Shown here piece by piece: positions 44,236 to 51,671 of a stretch of DNA of 64,000 nt. Numbering within the stretch: the first letter of the stretch is position 1; every line of letters starts with the position of its first letter. Source of the stretch: Paraburkholderia tagetis (GTDB lineage: Bacteria; Pseudomonadota; Gammaproteobacteria; Burkholderiales; Burkholderiaceae); assembly GCF_022213065.1 (NCBI RefSeq), contig NZ_JAKLJA010000023.1, positions 62,001 to 126,000 on the forward strand, read 5' to 3'. The notes below the pieces were generated by a model that saw only the letters and a program-made list of their open reading frames with translations, was not told the DNA's origin and made no database searches. The translations under genes were made by a program, and so were the position numbers.

Positions 44236-46085
44236 GCTCAAACAAGGAAGTTGTTCAGCATCTGTTTGGCGACTACCGCGCCGAATGGTCCCAGCCCGAC
44301 TTTGCATCGCTGTTTACTCCTCCTCCGTACACAGAAAAGCTGGTTCACCAAAGGCCCAGCTTTCTGGTAGGAGGTCGGGGAACAGGAAAGACTACGGCGT
44401 TGCGCTCGCTTCGCTTTGACGCGGCGCATGCGCGTTCCCAGGCCTCGGAATCCGGCGGGAATGGATTGCAGCACTACGGCATCTATGTCCGGATCAACAA
44501 GAACCGCGTGCGAGCGTTTTCGGTCACGGAACTCGGTCCGACGGATCGGCAGCGCGCGTTCGCCCATTATTTCAACATTCTCACCTGCATCGAGCTTTGC
44601 CAGCTGTCCAGTTGGCTCGAGCGGGATCGCCCGTCCGGCCGGCCGATCGCGGTTGATGCAATAGCGATCACTTTCGGGTTGGACGATGTAAGCGATCTGA
44701 GGCACTTTCAGACGGCGCTTACGGCAGGCCTGGCTCAGTTGGAGTTGTACGTGAACAACGGCGGCCGGACAACGTCGCCGACCCTGTCGGCAAGCGATGC
44801 ACCACTGAAGGCATTTGCGTCGGCCCTCACCGACGCCGGATATCTGGAAAACAAGCTCCTCTTCTGCTGCATTGACGAGTACGAAAACCTCGCGCTTGAA
44901 CAACAGTCGCTGCTTAACGCGTATATCAAGCATTCAGAGCCGCCAATCTCGTTTAAGGTTGGCATGCGGCGGGGCGGACTCAAGACGCACCACACGCTTG
45001 ACTCGGGAGATCAACTCTCGACGCCCGATGACTTTGCCATCATCGACATCGCGGAGGAGCGGTTCGACACGTTTGCGGAAACCGTCGCGAATCATCGTTT
45101 AGCGAGCGCGAGAAAGCGCGGCGTCCCGATCCCGGAGTCGCTGGCAGAGTTTCTGCCGGAAATGTCGTTCGATGAGGAGGCCAAGTCGTTGGGATGCGCG
45201 CGGGTCGCCGCGCTTGCTGAGCAAGGCCTGCAGAATGCACCGGCGAAAGTACGCGAATGGTTTGCTTCGCTGCCGAATTCGAAATCCTATTTCCTTCAGT
45301 ACTGGCACGAAAGCTCCGGGGAGCCGTTGGCCGAATTGGCGACAAGCTGGATGGAGAGCCCTTCCGAGTGGGATACGAGACTGGGGAACCACGGAGTCTC
45401 GAGTCTTTTCTGGCTATCAAAAGGGCGCAAGGGAGCGCGGATCCGGAAATATTACGCGGGAATCGGCACGTATCTCGCGCTCGCGTCTGGAAATATCCGC
45501 TTTTTTCTCGAACTCATTGATGAAGCGATCCAACATCAGCTCGAAAACGGGTGGGATGGCGAAGCACCCCTGGTAATTCTCCCACGCTCGCAAACCGAAT
45601 CAGCGCGGCTCGTCGGGAAGCGTCGACTCGCCCAGCTGGAAGGGCTCAGTGAGCACGGGGTCGAAATCAAGCGTCTTGTCCTTGCGATCGGCAAGACGTT
45701 CTTCGAATTCGCCCGTGACCCGATTGGAAGGGCACCGGAACAGAATTCGTTCGTTGTAAGCGGAGAGCCCACTTCTTGCGCAAAAATCCAGCCGATCCTC
45801 GACGACGGCGTCGCAAACCTGGCATTCGAGGTGACGGCTAGAACAAAGCCGACGTCCGAACTGGAAATGAAGGACGATGAATATCGTCTCCATCCCATCT
45901 TTTGCGCATTCTTCGAATACTCCCATCGACGGAAGCGCCGGGTAACGTTTCGGGCCAGCAGCTTGCTGAAGCTGTCCAGTCATCCCGCAACGGCACTGGC
46001 GGAGATGATGAACACCGGGAGCCCGGCGCCAACCGATGAGCTCCCCGCCCAGCTCGCGATGTTTACCGATTTTTACCAAGGCTGA
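44232..46085 (+). CDS. ORC/CDC6-like AAA+ ATPase of a conflict operon
   Basis: This is a 617-residue P-loop ATPase. Walker A is FLVGGRGTGKTTALRSLRF (about residues 44-62) and Walker B is LLFCCIDEYENL (about 207-218); the IDEYENL form is typical of ORC/CDC6-like STAND-related ATPases. A C-terminal helical region (about 400-617) contains ASGNIRFFLELIDEAIQHQL and likely a winged-helix part near VFFAFFEYSHRRK-like sequence (FCAFFEYSHRRKRRVTFRAS). It probably senses invading DNA or an associated protein and switches the other components. It starts at the ATG overlapping the PRTase stop; three bases separate it from the next gene. Confidence 0.8.
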   Translation: MSSNKEVVQHLFGDYRAEWSQPDFASLFTPPPYTEKLVHQRPSFLVGGRGTGKTTALRSLRFDAAHARSQASESGGNGLQHYGIYVRINKNRVRAFSVTELGPTDRQRAFAHYFNILTCIELCQLSSWLERDRPSGRPIAVDAIAITFGLDDVSDLRHFQTALTAGLAQLELYVNNGGRTTSPTLSASDAPLKAFASALTDAGYLENKLLFCCIDEYENLALEQQSLLNAYIKHSEPPISFKVGMRRGGLKTHHTLDSGDQLSTPDDFAIIDIAEERFDTFAETVANHRLASARKRGVPIPESLAEFLPEMSFDEEAKSLGCARVAALAEQGLQNAPAKVREWFASLPNSKSYFLQYWHESSGEPLAELATSWMESPSEWDTRLGNHGVSSLFWLSKGRKGARIRKYYAGIGTYLALASGNIRFFLELIDEAIQHQLENGWDGEAPLVILPRSQTESARLVGKRRLAQLEGLSEHGVEIKRLVLAIGKTFFEFARDPIGRAPEQNSFVVSGEPTSCAKIQPILDDGVANLAFEVTARTKPTSELEMKDDEYRLHPIFCAFFEYSHRRKRRVTFRASSLLKLSSHPATALAEMMNTGSPAPTDELPAQLAMFTDFYQG

Positions 46086-46088
46086 TCA

Positions 46089-47030
46089 ATGAATCGTTAC
46101 ATCGCACACGACGGCCATACCGAGACGGTTGCGGCGCTCAGGGAGCAATACCTGGCTGAGGACGCGGCCTACATTTTTGGGGCATTCAGCGAGGAGCACA
46201 GGCTCCAGCAGGCCATATGGCGAGAAATGCTTGATAAGCGTCCTGGGCAATGCGTCCAGATCATCGAACAGCTTGAGACAGCCATACGCTACAGGACAGC
46301 GGAGACCGAAGCTTTGGTGGGTCTTTCGGACAATGATGGACTCCAAAGGATTCTCAAGTCCCGCACGGTCTATGTCGATATCACGGGGCTTAACCATAGC
46401 GTCTGGGCAGCGCTGCTGCGTGTGTCGCTGTCGGCCTGCGAGTCGATCTATTTTGTCTATACGGAGCCTGGCGCCTACAAGGAGCACGAAAGCCCTTCAT
46501 CATCGAGTCTTTTCGATCTGACCTCAACGTTTGGGGGGGTATCCCCCCTTCCAGGAATGGCGAATCTTGCGGGCCCGGACCGAGACGTGAAAAGTGTACT
46601 CGTGCCGTTTCTCGGCTTCGAGAGCGCGCGCGCCAAGCATATCGCACTGGACTTCGATCCGCAGCCGCAGATCATGCCGATCGTTGGTCTCCCCGGGTTC
46701 AAGACCGACTATCCGCAGATCACGATATCCACCAATGAGGAATTCCTGAACGACGCGCGGGCCTATGATCACATTCGATTTGCTCGTGCCAGCTGTCCGT
46801 TTGAGGCGTATTCGGCGTTGTTTGAAATTCACCGAGACAATCCAGGCAGCTTTCTGCATATCGCTCCGACAGGCACCAAGCCGCATGCGCTCGGTGCAGT
46901 TTGGTACGCACTCGATCATCCGAGGGATACCGAAATCATCTATGACCATCCGATTCGCAAGGGAAAGCGAACGACCGGTGTGGGACCCACTCACATTTAT
47001 TGCATAAAGCCACGCGATGCTCACATCTGA
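46089..47030 (+). CDS. Unknown third component of the conflict operon, 313 residues
   Basis: I do not recognise the family. The protein starts MNRYIAHDGHTETVAALREQ and has a Rossmann-like pattern in the middle: TVYVDITGLNHSVWAALLRV, then ESIYFVYTEPGAYKEHESPS. Further motifs are SVLVPFLGFESARAKHIALD and PIVGLPGFKTDYPQI. The SIYFVYTEP and GFESAR parts repeat the look of proteins that work as sensors or nucleases next to AAA+ proteins, but no catalytic set is evident. A G7 run followed by TAT and C6 lies at about 46532-46548 within the gene. Its stop lies 14 bases inside the methyltransferase gene, so translation is coupled. Confidence 0.7.
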   Translation: MNRYIAHDGHTETVAALREQYLAEDAAYIFGAFSEEHRLQQAIWREMLDKRPGQCVQIIEQLETAIRYRTAETEALVGLSDNDGLQRILKSRTVYVDITGLNHSVWAALLRVSLSACESIYFVYTEPGAYKEHESPSSSSLFDLTSTFGGVSPLPGMANLAGPDRDVKSVLVPFLGFESARAKHIALDFDPQPQIMPIVGLPGFKTDYPQITISTNEEFLNDARAYDHIRFARASCPFEAYSALFEIHRDNPGSFLHIAPTGTKPHALGAVWYALDHPRDTEIIYDHPIRKGKRTTGVGPTHIYCIKPRDAHI

Positions 47031-48084
47031 TTCGGATGCTTACTACTCGCCGGGACATGTAGCAGACGTGGTTGCGCAAACGGTAGGGCACGCGCGATTG
47101 AAGTCGGTCCTTGACAGTCATTGTGGCAGGGGGGCTCTCCTTGACGCCGTAGAGAGATTCTTTCCCAATGTCCATTGCGCGGGAATCGACCTGGACGGAA
47201 GCGCGATCTCGCATCTCCGGAAGGCGCGGCCCCATTGGACACTGGTACGTGGTGACTCACTTTCTTGGGCGACGTGGGAGAGGGTGCGCTCGAAATTGAA
47301 GGAGAGCGTGGACGTCGCCGTGCTCAACCCGCCTTTTAGCATGGGGCAGGCTAAGGGCGTGGACATTGAGCTTGACGGAAGGACGATCCGCGGAAGCCTC
47401 GCGATGGCTCACGTTATCGCCACAATTCACCACTCAAGGCCCAAGCAAATCGTTGCGGTCCTTCCCGAGTCGACCATGTTCGCCGACATGGACAGACAGG
47501 GTCGCGCTGAACTGCATTCGCTTTACGACGTCGATGTTGTTTCTCAGTTCAAGAGCTCGACGTTTCGAGGAGCCAGAGCAAATTCGCTGCTGGTTGCAAT
47601 GACGAAACGTTCAAGGCAGCGTTCCAGAAAGCCGGCCGACCAGACGAAGGGTTCTGTCGTTGAAGGCACAATCGTGCGAGGCGGCCTCGCGTGTTTCGAA
47701 GCTGTTTTGGCGCGCGGAGGCTTGCCCTTTATCCATTCCACGGATATCAAGGATCTTGTGCGAGGGGCACCTATATCGTCGCTTCGTAAGGTGCGGCCTT
47801 TCACGCGCGGAATTGTCGCTGGCCACGTGATCCTGTTGCCGCGCGTCGGGATCCCCAAAAAAGAAAACATTAGCGCTTGGTATGTCGACACTGACGTGCA
47901 GCTGTCCGACTGCGTCCTTGCGTTGCAGTACCCGGGTGCGACCGAGGCGAGGGCTCGTGCCGAGACGATCCAGCGCGACTATGAAGCCCTCGCAGGTCTT
48001 TATAGAGGGACCGGTGCGAGATATGTGACCGTCGAACGCCTGAAAGATTGGTTGAGCGCGACTCGACAGACAGATGGGAGCTGA
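47017..48084 (+). CDS. Adenine-N6 DNA methyltransferase-like protein of the conflict operon
   Basis: This is a 355-residue SAM-dependent methyltransferase. Motif I is LKSVLDSHCGRGALLDAVER (about residues 28-47) and motif IV is DVAVLNPPFSMGQ (NPPF at about 108-111), the adenine-N6 signature. Acidic VHCAGIDLDGSAISHLRKAR fits motif II. The C-terminal half (RGGLACFEAVLARGGLPFIH; KVRPFTRGIVAGHVILLPRV) may be a target-recognition part. No restriction endonuclease is fused or adjacent, so it is not a simple type II pair. It ends the operon and its start overlaps the previous gene. Confidence 0.85.
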   Translation: MLTSDSDAYYSPGHVADVVAQTVGHARLKSVLDSHCGRGALLDAVERFFPNVHCAGIDLDGSAISHLRKARPHWTLVRGDSLSWATWERVRSKLKESVDVAVLNPPFSMGQAKGVDIELDGRTIRGSLAMAHVIATIHHSRPKQIVAVLPESTMFADMDRQGRAELHSLYDVDVVSQFKSSTFRGARANSLLVAMTKRSRQRSRKPADQTKGSVVEGTIVRGGLACFEAVLARGGLPFIHSTDIKDLVRGAPISSLRKVRPFTRGIVAGHVILLPRVGIPKKENISAWYVDTDVQLSDCVLALQYPGATEARARAETIQRDYEALAGLYRGTGARYVTVERLKDWLSATRQTDGS

Positions 48085-48288
48085 ATCGGTAGGGATACCC
48101 GTCATCTTCGTACCGCAACACAGGCCGCTTTGTGAGCGCGGATGATGAGACAGAGTACCGAGGTTCGGCTCGGCAGCCGGCTCATCGGCATCGTTCGGTA
48201 GCGGATTGACCCCGTAAGTTCACACTGTTCCTATGCCAGGCGCCGCTGCAGAGTTACCGAGCCCAGTGCCAATCGCTTCACCTTCTCA

Positions 48289-48573
48289 TCATGAGTTGCT
48301 TTGCCAGGCAGTGCGCAACTTCGCTTTCATTTGCGCACTTGCAGGCAAGTCTTGACCGTCAAGACTGCCCCACCTTTCTGGGTGTATGTCTCCGAGTGCT
48401 CGAATCAATTCAGTGTCGGCGTAGAAAGGACAAAGCGTCACAGCGTTCCGCTGAACCCCCGGATGCTCATCGCTCAACGCGAGTTTGAGACCTTCCTGGA
48501 TATGACGGCGCGACATTCGTAGAACACAATAATTCTGCCAATCCAGATTCCCGCGGAAACTACCGCCGCACAA
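48289..48573 (-). CDS. Possible small hypothetical protein or fragment
   Basis: A leftward frame of 94 codons reads protein-like after about residue 20: MSRRHIQEGLKLALSDEHPG, then CPFYADTELIRALGDIHPER. The frame starts at a TTG without a good ribosome-binding site; an ATG at 48516 is possible. I cannot assign it, and it may be a fragment of a larger gene cut at the island edge. Confidence 0.35.
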   Translation of the reverse strand: MCGGSFRGNLDWQNYCVLRMSRRHIQEGLKLALSDEHPGVQRNAVTLCPFYADTELIRALGDIHPERWGSLDGQDLPASAQMKAKLRTAWQSNS

Positions 48574-48963
48574 CGAAGGTCATAGGGCGGTCGCGGTGTC
48601 GATGGCGGTCAGGAACCGCGCAAATCCGTCGACATGCAGTTGACGTGATCTCGTGATCGCGATAGTGGCAGCGATGGAGATAGTCGTTGACGCTGGGTGC
48701 GTCGGAAGGAGCCCGTAGGGCGAGTGCAGACGCGCCCAGCGTCGAGGCAAGCCGGCCTGGGTGCGTGTTAGAAAGGCGGTTCGCCGAAGAAGAAACAACA
48801 GATGCGACGCCGATCTGACTTGGCGGTTGGCCGGCGTCGCATCTCCACTCCACCCCTTGCAGCCGACAGGCAGGCAAGGGGCACGCGTGTGTGCCAAGTA
48901 TGGCATCACGCGCGGATTCCGTCGATTTCCTTGCCTTGCTTCTTCGGCGCGTCACGGGGACCG
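48574..48963. other. 390-base stretch with no supported gene
   Basis: Frames on both strands overlap, none with a motif. It leads into a Cys-rich gene fragment at 48964. Confidence 0.3.
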
Positions 48964-49062
48964 CCGATGCAGGCTACGGGCCGTATGTTCCTGTGCGCGC
49001 GCTGCCGCGCACAGGTCTTTATCTGTCGCCATTGCGATCGCGGTGGGTACGCGCAAGAGAAA
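48964..49062 (+). pseudogene. Fragment of a Cys-rich zinc-finger-like mobile-element protein
   Basis: The frame reads MQATGRMFLCARCRAQVFIC, then RHCDRGGYAQEKN. The CxxC...CxxCDRG pattern matches the N-terminus of a Cys-rich protein common near transposable elements (normally continued by a YC..C motif). Here it runs out after CDRG, so only the first part is left. The match is from memory and short. Confidence 0.4.
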
Positions 49063-49186
49063 AACAATGGACATCAGCCGGAGCCTTGAAAATACTGGGA
49101 TCTGCAGTCAGCAGGATGTCCATTTGGTGAACCGATAAAGTGGACAGAACGACCGTCGGAGTGTCCATCTTTCGCCGCAGGTTTCG

Positions 49187-49225
49187 CATGGTTGGAAGCC
49201 CGATAAAGCCGGGCTTCCAACCATG
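49187..49225. repeat. Long perfect inverted repeat near the end of the recombinase module
   Basis: CATGGTTGGAAGCCCG (49187-49202) and CGGGCTTCCAACCATG (49210-49225) pair perfectly over 16 bp with the loop ATAAAGC. Just upstream, TGTCCA (49119-49124) and TGGACA (49141-49146) also form an inverted pair, and CCGATAAAG occurs in both places. No T-run follows, so it is not a standard terminator. A role as recombinase or element-end site is possible. Confidence 0.6.
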
Positions 49226-49431
49226 CTGGAGCGTGTCAACCCATCGCGCGTCAAGGGTTCACTTCGCCGGGCTGCGCCCGCCCTTGACCCGTTCAGCGGA
49301 GTCACAGAACCACGATCGGATTTGATGCGTCACTATGCCGGGTGACCCGTAGTGGGAATCTTCGCGAGCACCTGGTCGACGCAGGCAAAGCAACCCAGGT
49401 GCCCGTTTGGAGCGAGGACGCCCGCACCGAT

Positions 49432-49794
49432 CTAGCGCGGCTGCAGGGGCAGGACGCTACCGCCCCGCAGCGCGACCAGTTCCTTGCGCAGGTTGAATAC
49501 CTGACGCAGCAGTGAGAGTTCACGCGCGAGCGATTCGTCAAGCTGTGCCTGCAGATCCTTTGCATCACCCTTCGCGCGGTTCAGACGCTCACTCAGTTCG
49601 AGCTTCGGGCGCCCGGCTACCACGTTGGCCGCGTCAATCGCTTCGATCAGTTCGGAGAACTGCGGGCGCGACTTCTTGATGCTCCCCTTCTTGCGGCCCG
49701 CCTCGATCGCCACGGTGTCGTTGTTGATACGTGCACCCTTGCGTTTCTTCAGCCGCTCAAGGGCGGCGTAGTAGTCGGTCATGGCGTCGCTCAT
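49432..49794 (-). CDS. Small accessory protein of recombinase module (TnpC-like)
   Basis: This 120-residue protein begins MSDAMTDYYAALERLKKRKG and includes a helix-turn-helix-like part (NNDTVAIEAGRKKGSIKKSR) and a long coiled coil (DLQAQLDESLARELSLLRQV). Size, order and coiled coil resemble the TnpC protein of Tn554-type elements, which helps set the orientation of integration. It is the last of four leftward genes; its ATG overlaps the stop of the preceding recombinase by four bases. Confidence 0.65.
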   Translation of the reverse strand: MSDAMTDYYAALERLKKRKGARINNDTVAIEAGRKKGSIKKSRPQFSELIEAIDAANVVAGRPKLELSERLNRAKGDAKDLQAQLDESLARELSLLRQVFNLRKELVALRGGSVLPLQPR

Positions 49795-51671
49795 GCTGCC
49801 TCCGGTTTGATCAGTTTCTTCTGCGCGTCAAGCAGTCGTTGCAGCGTCTGGGCCTCGATACGGTATTCGACGCTCGCCTCATCGACCGCGCGCAGCTTCG
49901 CGACCGTAACCTGCTGCGCCTTGATCACGCGCTGAAGCTTTGACGGCATGACGACGAGATTGCGGCAGTTCGATTCAAGGCAATCCAGACGCATCCAGTC
50001 GAGTGGCGTCGACTTGCACGGCTCAACGCTGACGCAGCCGCCCAACACTGTCTCTCGGTACGCCAGTTCGCCCTTCCCGAACATCCTCACCGTCTGCTCG
50101 CGCGAATAAACCGACACCGGCGAAGCCTGCACGGCACGGCTCTGCACCCACGCTGCGTGCCCGCCGAACAGCCGCTCGTCAGCGAACAGCACCTGCTCGG
50201 CGTACGCGAGATATTCGGACAGGCCCTGCGTCTCGGCCCATTCCTTCGCGAAGTGGGTCCTGTCGGTGTCGATGAAGCCCTTCGCGAACGCCGAGCCGCG
50301 CGCATAGTAGGTGCTCATCTCCTGCGTGAGGTGCTGCAGTTGACGTTTGAGCGTCGGTAGCGTCACGAGGCCGCTCCGATGGGCGAAGAGGGCCAGGGTC
50401 CTGCGAAGCTGGTGCCGAGTGAACGGCCACTGCTGCCCGAGCGCGTACTTCGGCTCGTGTTCCCACGCGCGGTGCATGTCAACACGCTTCAGTTCAGCGA
50501 TATCCTCCGCCGTGATCGTCGGGAAGACGCGCTCGCGAAAGGCTTCGATTTCGTTATGTACGTTACTCGCCGCCCGGTTTGCCACGTACTTAAGATGCAG
50601 ACCCATCCGGCAGAACAGCAGGTGCGAACCGTCCGTCGATTCGGCGTAGCCCTGCTCGCCGTGCGCACGGTGTGCCTCGCCCGACAGGCGTTGCGCGAGC
50701 CTGACGGCACGGGCGGCAAGCGGGCTGGTCACCCAGCATGCGCGCCTGGGATGCCCTCCCGACAGCTTGGTCGTGACGCCCTCGATGGTGTAGTGGGTCA
50801 CGCCATCCAGACGGGTCTCGCGCAGGCAGTCGTACGGCAGGGTCGCCGCTTCCATCGCACGCATGCCGGTGAATGACAGGATGACAAGCTGACATAGCGC
50901 ACCGATCGACGCCACGAGCGACAACACGACGAAAGGGGAGTTCTTGCACGCGAAGTGCCCAGCAGTCCGCACCAGTTCCTCAGGGATGCTCGGAATCTCG
51001 CCAGCGTACTTACGTGCGAGGTAGTCCGACAGGATGCCAGCGACACCCTCTGCGACGCCGAGGTCGTGCTCACAGGACGACAGGAAGTGCTGGTAGATCC
51101 GCGTCGGGATGACAGGGTATTGTGAACTTCCTGCTCGTTGCGCGTAGCGTTCGAGCAGAGGCTTGTGCAGTTGGGCCAGCGGTACGCGCAGCCCCGTGGC
51201 TCCGACGCCCAGACGGTGAAGCTTTACCAGAAGCGAATGAAGAGGATTGGCCTTTCTCTCCCTCCCAGCATGCGCCACATAGTCCAGAACAACGGCAGCG
51301 CAGGACAGCCCCTCGTAGAGCGTAAGCTCACGTTCGGCAGCAAAGAACGTGAATGCCTTCAGGCAAGTTAAGCCAGATTGAAGCGTACCGAACACCGGTA
51401 CCGTATCGGTCGCTTCGTGCATCAGAAGGTACATCACCTGCTTCCACTGACGCGTAGTCGCCTCTGAAAGGGCACGGCTCACGCCGTCAGGCAGGTGGCC
51501 TCTGAAGTAGATTTGGGTGCGCGGTCCAATCGTATATGCCCGGATGTCCCAGGCGTCGTCACCAAACAGCGAAGCCGCGTTTCCAGCCTTGTCGCGCGTA
51601 ACCACCGTATCGTCTTCGACCCGATACCAGTCGGGGCGCTCAGCGATCGCCGCGATCAATGTGTTGTTCAT
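49791..51671 (-). CDS. Tyrosine recombinase C of a three-recombinase module
   Basis: This is a 626-residue integrase. The catalytic residues appear complete: Arg in SFTGMRAMEAATLPYDCL (box I), His and Arg in FTRHQLRRTLALFAHRSG (HxxR), a later His in QLQHLTQEMSTYYARGS, and the nucleophile Tyr in the same stretch. The N-terminal part is larger than in phage integrases. It overlaps its upstream recombinase and downstream TnpC-like gene by four bases each. It resembles TnpB of Tn554 (about 630 residues); a 'gamma-mobile-trio' type element is an alternative. Confidence 0.8.
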   Translation of the reverse strand: MNNTLIAAIAERPDWYRVEDDTVVTRDKAGNAASLFGDDAWDIRAYTIGPRTQIYFRGHLPDGVSRALSEATTRQWKQVMYLLMHEATDTVPVFGTLQSGLTCLKAFTFFAAERELTLYEGLSCAAVVLDYVAHAGRERKANPLHSLLVKLHRLGVGATGLRVPLAQLHKPLLERYAQRAGSSQYPVIPTRIYQHFLSSCEHDLGVAEGVAGILSDYLARKYAGEIPSIPEELVRTAGHFACKNSPFVVLSLVASIGALCQLVILSFTGMRAMEAATLPYDCLRETRLDGVTHYTIEGVTTKLSGGHPRRACWVTSPLAARAVRLAQRLSGEAHRAHGEQGYAESTDGSHLLFCRMGLHLKYVANRAASNVHNEIEAFRERVFPTITAEDIAELKRVDMHRAWEHEPKYALGQQWPFTRHQLRRTLALFAHRSGLVTLPTLKRQLQHLTQEMSTYYARGSAFAKGFIDTDRTHFAKEWAETQGLSEYLAYAEQVLFADERLFGGHAAWVQSRAVQASPVSVYSREQTVRMFGKGELAYRETVLGGCVSVEPCKSTPLDWMRLDCLESNCRNLVVMPSKLQRVIKAQQVTVAKLRAVDEASVEYRIEAQTLQRLLDAQKKLIKPEAA

